Part shown: in pieces, positions 26,504 through 34,610 of the stretch
Position numbering within the stretch: position 1 is the first letter of the stretch
Layout: each line of letters starts with the position of its first letter
From: SAR86 cluster bacterium
GTDB lineage: Bacteria > Pseudomonadota > Gammaproteobacteria > Magnimaribacterales > TMED112
Reading direction: 5' to 3'
DNA length: 64,000 nucleotides
Assembly: GCA_023703555.1 (NCBI GenBank)
Contig: CP097968.1
Span: 939,252-1,003,251 of the forward strand
Position numbers and translations under genes: made by a program
The notes under the pieces: model-generated
What the model was told of the DNA's origin: nothing
Database searches by the model: none
The model's input: only the letters and a program-made list of their open reading frames with translations

Positions 26504-27474
26504 AATTCTGTAACCTTTGTTGCAAAAGCTTTGCTGGCATCATCAAATTCTTTTTTCATCACTGTCACTAGATCACGGACCTTTGGAGAATCTTTTATAG
26601 CACTAATCCCTTGTCCAGAACCATAGATATCTTTCCAAACTTTCTTTGAGCTATTGCCGCCAGAATTAAAATTCATTTTAGTCTTATCTGCTTCAGGCAA
26701 ATCTTGAGGATCCATACCAGAGCGACTAATAGATGGTCCTAAATAATTTCCATGTACACCACTAAAATAATTTGTATAAACAACATCTTTTGCTGCTGAC
26801 TCAATAAGCATTTTTTTGTAATCATCGTCTGCTTCTGATTCTTTCGTAGCGATAAACCTTGTGCCCACATATGCTAAATCTGCGCCCATAGCTAAAGAAC
26901 TTGCTACAGAAAAGCCATCCGAAATTGCACCTGATAATAGAACGGTGCCTTCATACCATTCTCTAGTTTCTCTTAGCAAAGCAAAAGGGGATAAAGCTCC
27001 AGCATGTCCTCCAGCACCAGCGCAAACAAGTATTAATCCATCAACTCCTTGCTCTACAGCTTTTCGAGCATGTCTAGTATTTATAACATCATGAAAAACT
27101 AAACCTCCGTATGAGTGGATCGCTTTAACGAGATCTTCTGGTGGCCTTAAAGAAGTGATAATAATTGGGGCTTCATGTTTAACGCATGTCTCTACATCTT
27201 TAAAAAGACGATCATTTGATAAATGGCATATTTGGTTTACTGCAAAAGGAGCGACTTTTGCTTCTGGGTTATCCTCTTTGTATTGGCCAAGTTCGTATTT
27301 TATTTCCTTAATCCAATCAGAAAGCAATTCTTGTGGTCTTGCGTTTAAAGCAGGGAAGGATCCAACAACACCTGCTTTACATTGTGCAATTACAAGCCCA
27401 GGGCGTGAAATTATAAAAAGTGGTGCCCCAACAACAGGAATAGATAAATTATTTTTAAGGATTTCTGGAAGCAT
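26500..27474 (-). CDS. Nitronate monooxygenase family flavoprotein
   Basis: This 324-residue TIM-barrel FMN enzyme of the nitronate monooxygenase (2-nitropropane dioxygenase) family would oxidise alkyl nitronates or related compounds. Signatures include PVVGAPLFIISRPGLVIAQ at the start, GVVGSFPALNARP, LVCAGAGGHAGALSPF and ISDGFSVASSLAMGADLAYVGTRF, the phosphate-binding end of the barrel. No membrane segment is visible. Natural substrates of marine members are unknown. It follows the serine hydrolase gene by 1 base and may share its transcript. Confidence 0.92.
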   Translation of the reverse strand: MLPEILKNNLSIPVVGAPLFIISRPGLVIAQCKAGVVGSFPALNARPQELLSDWIKEIKYELGQYKEDNPEAKVAPFAVNQICHLSNDRLFKDVETCVKHEAPIIITSLRPPEDLVKAIHSYGGLVFHDVINTRHARKAVEQGVDGLILVCAGAGGHAGALSPFALLRETREWYEGTVLLSGAISDGFSVASSLAMGADLAYVGTRFIATKESEADDDYKKMLIESAAKDVVYTNYFSGVHGNYLGPSISRSGMDPQDLPEADKTKMNFNSGGNSSKKVWKDIYGSGQGISAIKDSPKVRDLVTVMKKEFDDASKAFATKVTEF

Positions 27475-27475
27475 G

Positions 27476-28174
27476 TTACTTAGTTAATTCGTCAGCCACC
27501 CAACTTAGAGACCAATTATGTCCTAATCTATTACCATTGTATGTCTCTGGCAAGACATTTACTGAAACTCCGTCTATTTTTTGTAATTGGGGATCATATC
27601 GGAGATTTTTAAACTGCATATCCAGATCTTTTTGAGTTCGCCATTGAAATCCAGTAGAGTTTTTGCCCATTTTTACTGGGGGTCTATATCTGCAAGCTAG
27701 GTTTACAAGGAACATTCCCCGCAAAGGGGCAGCAATCATATGGCCCTCTAAAAAAGTGCTAAAATTTTTTTCAAGCAACTTTCCTACAACAATTCCACCA
27801 TAACTATGACCAAATAACTCAATTTTCTTGTACTGTGAATTGTCTTTTATAAATGTTGTTAGCTCTTTGATAGCTTGATTTGGACACCCAGATGTGTCCC
27901 AACGATAAAATGCGATTGATTTTTCTTTCGAATCAAGTTGAAGTAAAGGATAGACCCATTCATAACCACGAGAATTACCGCCATGAATAGCAATGATTAG
28001 TTCTTCATTCTCTTTTGCGCTTTTAAGACTATTAACTCCATAATCCAGGCCAACCAACATCTCCCCAGCTTCAAATGGACCAGAGGTTTTGTATTTTTCT
28101 TCGATGCTTGCAATGGTAAGTGTGTTTGCTTTGATTGACATAGTGATTAAAAAGAGCAAATAAAATATTTTCAA
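27476..28174 (-). CDS. Exported alpha/beta-hydrolase-like protein
   Basis: This 232-residue protein has a signal peptide (residues 1-16, ending near SIKAN) followed by an alpha/beta-hydrolase core. LIIAIHGGNSRGYEW supplies the oxyanion strand, LFGHSYGGIVVGKLL carries the nucleophile Ser, and RLGHNWSLSW near the end offers the catalytic His. It should be periplasmic. An ester or amide substrate is likely but not readable. It starts 4 bases after a small membrane protein gene on the same strand. Confidence 0.82.
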   Translation of the reverse strand: MKIFYLLFLITMSIKANTLTIASIEEKYKTSGPFEAGEMLVGLDYGVNSLKSAKENEELIIAIHGGNSRGYEWVYPLLQLDSKEKSIAFYRWDTSGCPNQAIKELTTFIKDNSQYKKIELFGHSYGGIVVGKLLEKNFSTFLEGHMIAAPLRGMFLVNLACRYRPPVKMGKNSTGFQWRTQKDLDMQFKNLRYDPQLQKIDGVSVNVLPETYNGNRLGHNWSLSWVADELTK

Positions 28175-28178
28175 AATT

Positions 28179-28475
28179 TTAGCTCTTATACTTATTTAAG
28201 ATCCAATACCCCAAATAGGTGCTTACAAAAAGTTTAAGAACTATCATAATAAGTGCGGGGAATTGCCACCAAAAATCAATATAAGCGTTCCAAAACCAGG
28301 AGTAAATCCAATCATGAAAAGCAAGCCATTCCAAAGTAAAAAATTCCTTGGTTGAAAATAAAAACACAGAGTGATTACCTGAATAAATTGTCTTTGCGAT
28401 CCATCCTACAAGAAAGCATTGTATAGGTGTGGAGTAAATACATAAATATCCAAACCCAATAGCAACTGACTTCAT
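28179..28475 (-). CDS. Small membrane protein, 98 residues, unknown
   Basis: The product is aromatic-rich with two or three predicted membrane segments, including GYLCIYSTPIQCFLVGWIA and FPALIMIVLKLFVSTYLGY. I recognise no family. It sits between the CREST-like gene (4 bases) and the hydrolase gene (3 bases), all on the minus strand, so the three are probably co-transcribed. Confidence 0.65.
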   Translation of the reverse strand: MKSVAIGFGYLCIYSTPIQCFLVGWIAKTIYSGNHSVFLFSTKEFFTLEWLAFHDWIYSWFWNAYIDFWWQFPALIMIVLKLFVSTYLGYWILNKYKS

Positions 28476-28479
28476 AGAA

Positions 28480-29421
28480 TTATTTTAACCTCAGTGTCCT
28501 AAAGAAGAAAAAGAAGGATAAGGTAGCAAGAGATGAAAGCAAGTGCCAAGCTCCATGTGGTTGAAATAATGAGTCTGGGTTGCACAAGGCCGTATTGGGA
28601 TAACCTTGAAGCCAGATAGCTAAGGCTGACATATAGAAAAAAATTCCCAGCCAAAACCAAGGAAAATATTTTTTGCTCAAATTTGGTTTCGAATTGATCA
28701 TTATTGCTGGTGCCCAAAAAAGAATAATCCACCAATATGCTTCAAAGTTTTCTGCAATCTCCTCAGGGAAGATGCCAAAGGCCGCCATAGCAGCTATACC
28801 AACAAATCCAGAAAATAATCTTGTTGTAGTGGAGTAAAACGCAAGAATAACCTCTGTAATGAGCCATAATGCTATAGAAAGTGCCCAAAAATTAAAATTA
28901 ATACCAAAATCTGTACCAAAGAACCAACTCAAAATACCGTAAACAGAAATTGTCACTAAATAGGTTTTAAAAAAATGCTGGTCACTCCACCTTTTTGCTG
29001 AGAATATATTTACTAACCAAGGTATGCATATGAACATAGTCATGCTCAACAAATCTGCCCAGCCACCCCAATGAGTATGGGTGCCGTGCATTAATAGTGA
29101 TCCTGGACCTAAGAAAACTGCTGCGCCAGCATAGACAAGGGCAATGACGTTTGTCCCATGAAAGGGCATGCCTTTCTTTGTTGATTCATTTGCTAGAATC
29201 CAGAACATTATTAAGCCTGTAGTGATGAATCCAAGATTACTTAATGCATTTACTGGCTCCCTAAAAAACCCGCCACTAATTCTTTCACACCATCGCGAAA
29301 CTTCCCCAATAGCATAACCAGGCTCAACTGAAAGAAGGCCTCCAGAAGAAGCAAAGATAAAATATAAAATAAAGAATAGTATTGTTGCTATGAGAGGGAT
29401 AAAGAAAACAGGTTTATTCAT
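28480..29421 (-). CDS. Ceramidase-like membrane hydrolase (CREST superfamily)
   Basis: This 313-residue seven-helix protein keeps the zinc-hydrolase residues of alkaline ceramidases with matching spacing: Ser108 and His112 in GSLLMHGTH, Asp123 eleven residues later in GWADLLSM, and His289 plus His293 in HGAWH near the C-terminus. ACER3 has S77, H81, D92, H217 and H221. The early CERISGGFFREPVNALSN also fits the family pattern. It may hydrolyse an amide-linked lipid such as a marine sphingolipid, glycine lipid or ornithine lipid; the substrate is inference. Neighbours are small membrane proteins and an exported hydrolase. Confidence 0.85.
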   Translation of the reverse strand: MNKPVFFIPLIATILFFILYFIFASSGGLLSVEPGYAIGEVSRWCERISGGFFREPVNALSNLGFITTGLIMFWILANESTKKGMPFHGTNVIALVYAGAAVFLGPGSLLMHGTHTHWGGWADLLSMTMFICIPWLVNIFSAKRWSDQHFFKTYLVTISVYGILSWFFGTDFGINFNFWALSIALWLITEVILAFYSTTTRLFSGFVGIAAMAAFGIFPEEIAENFEAYWWIILFWAPAIMINSKPNLSKKYFPWFWLGIFFYMSALAIWLQGYPNTALCNPDSLFQPHGAWHLLSSLATLSFFFFFRTLRLK

Positions 29422-29437
29422 TGTGAAAAATTATATA

Positions 29438-29626
29438 TTAAAATCCATCGTCCTCTCTGGCTGTTTCAATATGAACTTCTAAACCATTAGAATTTACCCG
29501 CAGAAGAATTGGATTACAGCAAACTTGACAGTCTTCAACATATTCTTGATTCTCTATTGACAGATCTATCTCAAAATAAATATGCTCCCAGCAGTAAGGA
29601 CATTGGCCAAGGTGCTCTTCAAGCAT
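29438..29626 (-). CDS. CPXCG-motif cysteine-rich protein
   Basis: This 62-residue protein has two Cys pairs, CPYC near residue 9 and CQVC near residue 34 (followed by another Cys), which match the CPXCG-motif small zinc-ribbon family of gammaproteobacteria. It probably binds one zinc; its cellular role is unknown. It lies 3 bases after the PepSY gene and 16 bases before the ceramidase-like gene. Confidence 0.9.
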   Translation of the reverse strand: MLEEHLGQCPYCWEHIYFEIDLSIENQEYVEDCQVCCNPILLRVNSNGLEVHIETAREDDGF

Positions 29627-29629
29627 TTG

Positions 29630-30283
29630 TTAAGCTTTCCTTTTAAAAAATAAAACAATTCCTGTTATTGCACTAACAAGCGCAAGAATTGAAAAAAGTT
29701 GTAAGAAGAAGTTATCTACATTATCCCGTTCTTCCCAATCCATAATATGAAATCCCCACATCAAATCCCAGATTCTCCATTGGGCTGAACGAATTGCTGC
29801 AACTTCGCCAGAATAGGGATTTATATAGACATTGATTTCTTCGTCTTTGTCATTTACCGCCTTAATTTGGTATATAGGTAGATTGCGTCCACGAAATTCA
29901 GAACCTTTTTTGTCCTCAGTAATTTCATTAACCTCCAAGGGTTCAAGATTTGTTTTTTTTGTGACAATATTTTGTGCATGTGCATACGTAATTTTCTTTA
30001 CATCGTTGCCTTCATAATCTAAATATTTCCGGCCACTAGCATCTTGTACAATCAAAAGATCAAGATCACCACGACTAATAAAACTTATATTTTCTGCGTC
30101 TGATATTTCAAAATTGATATCCTGAAAATTTACAGAATTTTGTGGTTTTTCTCGATATTGTTCTCCACGGACATCTTCGATTTTATTAAAGGCAAAATAA
30201 ATACCTGAAACAGTCCACAAAAGCAGTTGAATTGATATAAAAAGGCTTAAATAACTGTGGACTTTTCTTAAAACAAATTTCAT
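29630..30283 (-). CDS. PepSY domain membrane protein
   Basis: This 217-residue protein has an N-terminal membrane helix (about residues 8-30, HSYLSLFISIQLLLWTVSGI), a periplasmic PepSY-like region (about 40-165, with YINPYSGEVAAIRSAQWRIWD), and a C-terminal helix. This is a short form of the PepSY-associated transmembrane proteins often found near iron-uptake or redox systems. I placed the start at ATG 30283 because AAGGAA lies 6 bases upstream; a GTG at 30334 would add 17 residues that do not fit. The role is unknown; family members may be ferric-chelate reductases. Confidence 0.85.
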   Translation of the reverse strand: MKFVLRKVHSYLSLFISIQLLLWTVSGIYFAFNKIEDVRGEQYREKPQNSVNFQDINFEISDAENISFISRGDLDLLIVQDASGRKYLDYEGNDVKKITYAHAQNIVTKKTNLEPLEVNEITEDKKGSEFRGRNLPIYQIKAVNDKDEEINVYINPYSGEVAAIRSAQWRIWDLMWGFHIMDWEERDNVDNFFLQLFSILALVSAITGIVLFFKRKA

Positions 30284-30349
30284 ACAATTCCTTAAGTTAA
30301 GTATTTGGGTATTTCTTGAAAAAATAAAGAGCACTGCCCATATTTAATA

Positions 30350-30712
30350 CTAGATCCAATCATCGTTTGGGGTGGTTCGGTCTATGTCCACTGAATCCCC
30401 AGTGTTAACCGTTCCCTTAGGTTCAACCAACATAATTTTACATTCATTTGGTGCATAGGGTTTATGTTCTGTTCCTTTCGGCACAACAATCATTTCACCT
30501 GCTTGAAGATTGACAGTTGAATCTGTAAATTCAATAAACATTTCACCTTCAATCACTATAAATACCTCGTCAGTTTCAAGGTGTTTATGAAAGGTAAACT
30601 CATTATTGATTTTAACTAACTTAAATTGATAATTATTCATTTCAGCAATAACTTTCGGAGACCATAAATCAGAAAATTTTGCGAATTTGTCTTGTAAATT
30701 TAAGACTTTCAT
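30350..30712 (-). CDS. Cupin domain protein
   Basis: This 120-residue single-domain cupin has motif 1 FHKHLETDEVFIVIEGEM, with a HxH...E metal site, and motif 2 VVPKGTEHKPYA with the last His. Such small cupins bind Fe, Mn or Zn and act as isomerases, dioxygenases or sensors; no substrate can be named. It is cytoplasmic and stands alone, divergent from the membrane protein at 30743. Confidence 0.9.
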   Translation of the reverse strand: MKVLNLQDKFAKFSDLWSPKVIAEMNNYQFKLVKINNEFTFHKHLETDEVFIVIEGEMFIEFTDSTVNLQAGEMIVVPKGTEHKPYAPNECKIMLVEPKGTVNTGDSVDIDRTTPNDDWI

Positions 30713-30742
30713 AAATTAAGAATAGCAAAATAGTAAAATAAT

Positions 30743-31342
30743 ATGATGCATTTCGAAGAAATCAGAGTGATCTTTACGATCTACTTAAGTGCACTGTTGC
30801 CAATATTAATTTTATTCTTTCTTCGGAAAGATATCAGAAACTGGGTTCTCAAATACTTTTTTGTAATGTTGCTTATTTGTATCTTTGGGTGGGAATTGTG
30901 GTTCACTTATGGGCTCTTAGGTGGAGATGAAGTAAATTTCAGAAGATCAGAGTTTTTAAATTTTTGGATTCCACAAGATATTAATTGGCTGCTAAATTCA
31001 TTAGCTGATGCTGGGACGGTTTGCCTTGGAGGATTGCTGCTTATTTGGTTGATTTATGGGAAATCACAAACTATTTTTCTCTCTTGGCAATGGGGGCCAT
31101 TTTTAGTGTTTTATTCATGGTGTCTTTTGCAAAACATCTATGTTGAACTATTTGTTTATCATGATCAACTTGCGCTAGAAAAAGAATTATCATGGGCTCC
31201 TTTATCGCCGGGAGGAAATTTTTTCAATCCCATACTGTTCCAATGGGACAAAAAATCTTTATTACTGCAGACACAAATGCCATGGATATTGTTAGGTCCA
31301 ATTGCCTATTCACTTGCGATAAAATTTGCAAAAAAAAATTAG
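30743..31342 (+). CDS. Multi-pass membrane protein, 199 residues, unknown
   Basis: The protein has about five predicted membrane segments, such as IYLSALLPILILFFL, YFFVMLLICIFGWELWF and TVCLGGLLLIWLIYG, and is rich in Trp. I recognise no family. ATG 30743 and ATG 30746 are adjacent; neither has a clear Shine-Dalgarno. It is convergent with the 91-residue membrane protein, one base from its stop. Confidence 0.7.
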   Translation: MMHFEEIRVIFTIYLSALLPILILFFLRKDIRNWVLKYFFVMLLICIFGWELWFTYGLLGGDEVNFRRSEFLNFWIPQDINWLLNSLADAGTVCLGGLLLIWLIYGKSQTIFLSWQWGPFLVFYSWCLLQNIYVELFVYHDQLALEKELSWAPLSPGGNFFNPILFQWDKKSLLLQTQMPWILLGPIAYSLAIKFAKKN

Positions 31343-31343
31343 T

Positions 31344-31619
31344 TTAAGAATCTTTTTCTAAAGATGTTCTCTCTTCATAGATCAAAATGGTGTCTTTTTG
31401 AATCTGGCCAACAACAAATTCTGCTGCAAATAAAATACTGCAGATAAACATGCCTACCACGAAATAGAAAATTGAGTCTCTAGAACCTTTCTCAGCACTC
31501 CACCCAATATAAGCATACAGAATCCCACTCAGAAACAAGGCTACAAAACCATAATCATTATCCAAAAAAAATAAAACTAATGCGGTGATTAAAAGTACAA
31601 AAGTAAAAATATGGAACAT
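31344..31619 (-). CDS. Small membrane protein, 91 residues, unknown
   Basis: The protein has three predicted helices (FTFVLLITALVLFFL, FVALFLSGILYAYIGW and FYFVVGMFICSILFAAEF) and a charged C-terminal tail. No family is recognised. It lies 17 bases downstream of the exported lyase gene on the same strand and may share its transcript. Confidence 0.65.
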   Translation of the reverse strand: MFHIFTFVLLITALVLFFLDNDYGFVALFLSGILYAYIGWSAEKGSRDSIFYFVVGMFICSILFAAEFVVGQIQKDTILIYEERTSLEKDS

Positions 31620-31636
31620 AAAATTATTCTACTTCC

Positions 31637-33007
31637 TCACAGATTGTCAGCAAGCCTTTTTGCATGAATTTCTTCGATAATCATTTGCGCTTGCTGAATG
31701 GCAAGGCCCACATAAGTCTCTGGGTCAAGTATCCTATCAAGCTCTTTTTCAGTAATATTTTCGGTAATGATCTCATTTTGAAGGGCAGCTTCTTTTAAAG
31801 ATAAATTATTATTAAGCGCAAATTTTGCGACGTCATGCATTAAATCGTTGGCTGTGTCTTTGCCGATGACATCGGCTAAATAGAAAGTAAGTCGTTGAGA
31901 AAGAATTAGACCATTTGTTAAATTTAGGTTTTCCCGCATTCGAAGCTTATTTACTCTAAGTGTTTTTAGTAACGGTTTTGCCACATTAATCATCTCTTGG
32001 GTGGATATGGATACAAGCTTTAACTCAGAATCACTCTTTGCTCCATCGCGTTCAAAACTGTTTACCATATCATCTAGCACTACCTCTGATATTCTAGGTA
32101 TTAGCCGTGAGTACTCGATAAGTTTGCCGGGACCACGCGGATTTTTCTTTTGCGGCATAGTGCTGCTTCCAACCGCCTTGGATCCAAGATCCTCTTCTGT
32201 TTCACCTAGCTCAGTCATCTGTAGAAGTGTAAGCTCATGGCCTATTCTTCCAAATGATTTAGATATAATTGAAAGGGTTAATGCGTATTCTGCGAAGACA
32301 TCTCTTATTCCATGCCAATCGTCTTTTGCTGGCTCATTCAGCCCCAGATTTTTCATCATAAGGGCTTCAGTTTGAATAGCTTGTTCACCCAAACCTAAAT
32401 ATGAACCCACAGCGCCTTTTAAAATCCCAGACTTATTTATTTTAGATTGTACATGGCGCAATCGTTCGATATTCCTTCTGTTCTCCGCTAACCAGGTACT
32501 TACTTTTTTACCAAAAGTTATTGGTAAAGCATGCTGACCCAATGTTCTGCCAGTCATATAAGTTTCAAGATTGTCCTTTGTAAGTTTAAGTAGGGATGTC
32601 TCTACATCAAGTAAGTCTGCCACTAGTAAATCGAGGGTATCATTTAATTGCAAAACCAGAACCGTATCCCAAATGTCGACTGTAGTAGCACCAAAGTGAA
32701 GATACTCTGCTGCTTCTTTATCAATTGAACGTTTCCATACATTAAGTCGGGCAACTAAAGTATGTCTCACAAGTTCGTATTCTGCATTGATGTCTTTCTG
32801 GCTCATGTACTCTATGTCTGCTTTGGACTCAATAGAATCTGCTGCCCATTTAGGGATGATTCCTAGTGAAGCCTGGGCTTGAGCTAATGCAACCTCGACG
32901 TCCATAAAGAGTTGATTTCTGTAGTCTGTGTTAAAAATTTGAGATACGGTCTTATCAGCCTGTAATTTAATACAAAACATCAAGAATAAAATTAATATTA
33001 ATCGCAT
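31637..33007 (-). CDS. Exported lyase of the adenylosuccinate lyase / carboxymuconate cycloisomerase superfamily
   Basis: This 456-residue protein has the fumarase/aspartase superfamily core: YLHFGATTVDIWDT (about residues 102-115), TGRTLGQHALPITFG (about 152-166), and the signature GSSTMPQKKNP (280-290) with the catalytic Ser loop. Family members eliminate fumarate from succinyl compounds or cyclise carboxymuconate; PcaB-like enzymes look closest. Unusually, it begins with a hydrophobic signal peptide (residues 1-17, MRLILILFLMFCIKLQA), whereas known members are cytoplasmic. The start is well supported: its ATG overlaps the TAA of the SMR gene (TAATG). The substrate is unknown. Confidence 0.85.
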   Translation of the reverse strand: MRLILILFLMFCIKLQADKTVSQIFNTDYRNQLFMDVEVALAQAQASLGIIPKWAADSIESKADIEYMSQKDINAEYELVRHTLVARLNVWKRSIDKEAAEYLHFGATTVDIWDTVLVLQLNDTLDLLVADLLDVETSLLKLTKDNLETYMTGRTLGQHALPITFGKKVSTWLAENRRNIERLRHVQSKINKSGILKGAVGSYLGLGEQAIQTEALMMKNLGLNEPAKDDWHGIRDVFAEYALTLSIISKSFGRIGHELTLLQMTELGETEEDLGSKAVGSSTMPQKKNPRGPGKLIEYSRLIPRISEVVLDDMVNSFERDGAKSDSELKLVSISTQEMINVAKPLLKTLRVNKLRMRENLNLTNGLILSQRLTFYLADVIGKDTANDLMHDVAKFALNNNLSLKEAALQNEIITENITEKELDRILDPETYVGLAIQQAQMIIEEIHAKRLADNL

Positions 33008-33336
33008 TATGGAGTTGGTGTTTTATATATATTAACGATAGTAACTCCAATTACTATTAGGAACAAACCGAAGATAGACTGCCAATTCAGGGTTTGTTTA
33101 TAAAAAAAATAGCTTAATAAAGCGACCGAAAATACACCTAATCCAGCCCAAGATGCATACATTATGGATAGCGGAATGCGCTGTGATAATACCGCTAAAA
33201 AATAAAAAGAAATACCATATGAAATTAGTAGTGCAGTTGTGGGGAGTGCTTTTGAAAAATTTTGTGAGGCAGGCAGCAACATGGTCCCTAAAACCTCAAA
33301 ACCTATAGCAATAAATAGTAAAAGATAAGTAGTCAA
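33007..33336 (-). CDS. SMR family small multidrug/quaternary-amine transporter
   Basis: This 109-residue four-helix protein carries Glu14 in AIGFEVLGT, the essential proton/substrate carboxylate of EmrE, and the later YASWAGLGVFSVALLSYFFYKQ of the SMR family. It exchanges protons for cationic compounds, guanidinium or osmolytes as a dual-topology dimer. The stop overlaps the lyase start by one base, so the pair is probably co-translated. Confidence 0.93.
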   Translation of the reverse strand: MTTYLLLFIAIGFEVLGTMLLPASQNFSKALPTTALLISYGISFYFLAVLSQRIPLSIMYASWAGLGVFSVALLSYFFYKQTLNWQSIFGLFLIVIGVTIVNIYKTPTP

Positions 33337-33343
33337 AATAAGC

Positions 33344-33745
33344 TTAATCGTGACATGAATCGCATTCTAAGGCTCTACATAGCCGGTAATTTTTATAATG
33401 CGCAAAGGCAACAATTGAAGCTCCTAAAAGGGTTAATAATTGTTCGCCTAATTCTCCTAGCACTTCCTCACCCAAGAATACTGCGGTAATTAAAATTATT
33501 AAACCTAAGATACCATAAGGTATGAAAGATGAAGATTTATGGTTTTTATATCCAGCATAAAGAGCAAAGATACTTACTGGAAGGGCAAATAAAAGAATAA
33601 GGTAATGCACAAACTCATTATCGAATGATATCGACAAAAAGCCTGAACCAACAACCACAAACGAGGGCACAAAAAAGCAGTGCAGAACACAAGCCAAAGA
33701 GATTGTGATCGCTGCTTTATCGGAATTTATTTGAGTCTTTATCAT
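33344..33745 (-). CDS. MerC-family membrane protein
   Basis: This 133-residue protein has four predicted helices, with CVLHC in the first (SLACVLHCFFVPSF) and a C-terminal Cys-rich tail CRALECDSCHD. The layout matches MerC-domain proteins, some of which import mercuric ions. No merA, merR or merP lies nearby, so it may handle another metal or thiol. The gene follows a 67-base gap and precedes the SMR gene by 7 bases. Confidence 0.85.
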   Translation of the reverse strand: MIKTQINSDKAAITISLACVLHCFFVPSFVVVGSGFLSISFDNEFVHYLILLFALPVSIFALYAGYKNHKSSSFIPYGILGLIILITAVFLGEEVLGELGEQLLTLLGASIVAFAHYKNYRLCRALECDSCHD

Positions 33746-33812
33746 GGTGAAAATATTTTATGTTAAGTTCAATGTATTTTCTAATGAAACTCATATTTAA
33801 TGGATCATATTA

Positions 33813-34610
33813 TTATCCATGTTTTTTAATTATACCCAGTGCCCATTTTTTTACACTGGGATTAGTTTCAACGTCTAAAATAAACTCTTGCCCAAAGCCT
33901 TTGTAGAAAATGGTGCAGGCATTTTTATTTTGCCATTTCATTCTATTTAAAAATAAACTGTCTGAATTCTTAAAATATCTTGATGGTAGCTTCCATCTTG
34001 ATCTACTTCTATTCTCCTCAGTTAAGACTAATTTTTGATGTGTTTGTTTGAAAAGGCCATGACCTTTAGCTTTAAACTTTTGTCCCAAGACTTCTAAGTT
34101 GTTTTTTGCAACGTATATAGCATTGTTAGTAAATCGAGAAGTATCCCCATACCCATGGGGATGTTCAATATTTTTTTCTTTAAGGTATTTCTTAATCTTT
34201 GAGGTTCCCTCTAATATCTTTTCAATTTGTAACCAGCCAAATAGATGATGAATATCATTGCCATTATTTGAAAAGTTTTTAAACCAACCAAAAAATAAAA
34301 ACAAGTCACCAGGGCCAACGCCTCTATTCTTTAATTCTGTTTGAGCTGAGCCTGCTTGACCGAAGATGCCAATCGATTCATTTAATAATGGATCATTGTG
34401 GCAGTAATCATTTGGTGAGACTTTAGCTGATACTTCTTTTAACAACTGCGTCCCAGTTATCCCATCAAAATCTAAATCTTTATATTTTTTTGGAGAAGGG
34501 CTGGCCTGCGGTATTGGAATGGAGAAAAGCTTTCCATTACTAAATATTGGTGAAGCCGTACCCCCAGCTTTTGAGTCAAAACCCTTCCTGCTTAAAATGA
34601 TTCTCTTCAA
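33813..34610 (-). CDS. Nmad3 (nucleotide modification associated domain 3) protein
   Basis: This 265-residue protein begins IILSRKGFDSKAGGTASPIF and contains GQAGSAQTELKNRGVGPGDL, then LFLFFGWFK and HHLFGWLQIEKI. These are the core motifs I recall for Nmad3, a family first predicted from gene neighbourhoods of DNA base-modification systems. Late in the protein it has RSRWKLPSRYF. No enzyme activity has been established for the family to my knowledge. It begins in the 4-base overlap with a SnoaL-like exported protein; no phage or modification gene is nearby, so the job here may be different. Confidence 0.82.
   Translation of the reverse strand: MKRIILSRKGFDSKAGGTASPIFSNGKLFSIPIPQASPSPKKYKDLDFDGITGTQLLKEVSAKVSPNDYCHNDPLLNESIGIFGQAGSAQTELKNRGVGPGDLFLFFGWFKNFSNNGNDIHHLFGWLQIEKILEGTSKIKKYLKEKNIEHPHGYGDTSRFTNNAIYVAKNNLEVLGQKFKAKGHGLFKQTHQKLVLTEENRSRSRWKLPSRYFKNSDSLFLNRMKWQNKNACTIFYKGFGQEFILDVETNPSVKKWALGIIKKHG

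Noticed and set aside
28499..28735. Open frame of 78 codons on the minus strand
   Set aside because: It lies inside the ceramidase-like gene in another frame, and its start is far from any spacing signal; it is a shadow frame.
32001..32375. 124-codon open frame on the plus strand
   Set aside because: It is antisense to the conserved lyase core and encodes a Ser-rich product with no motif.
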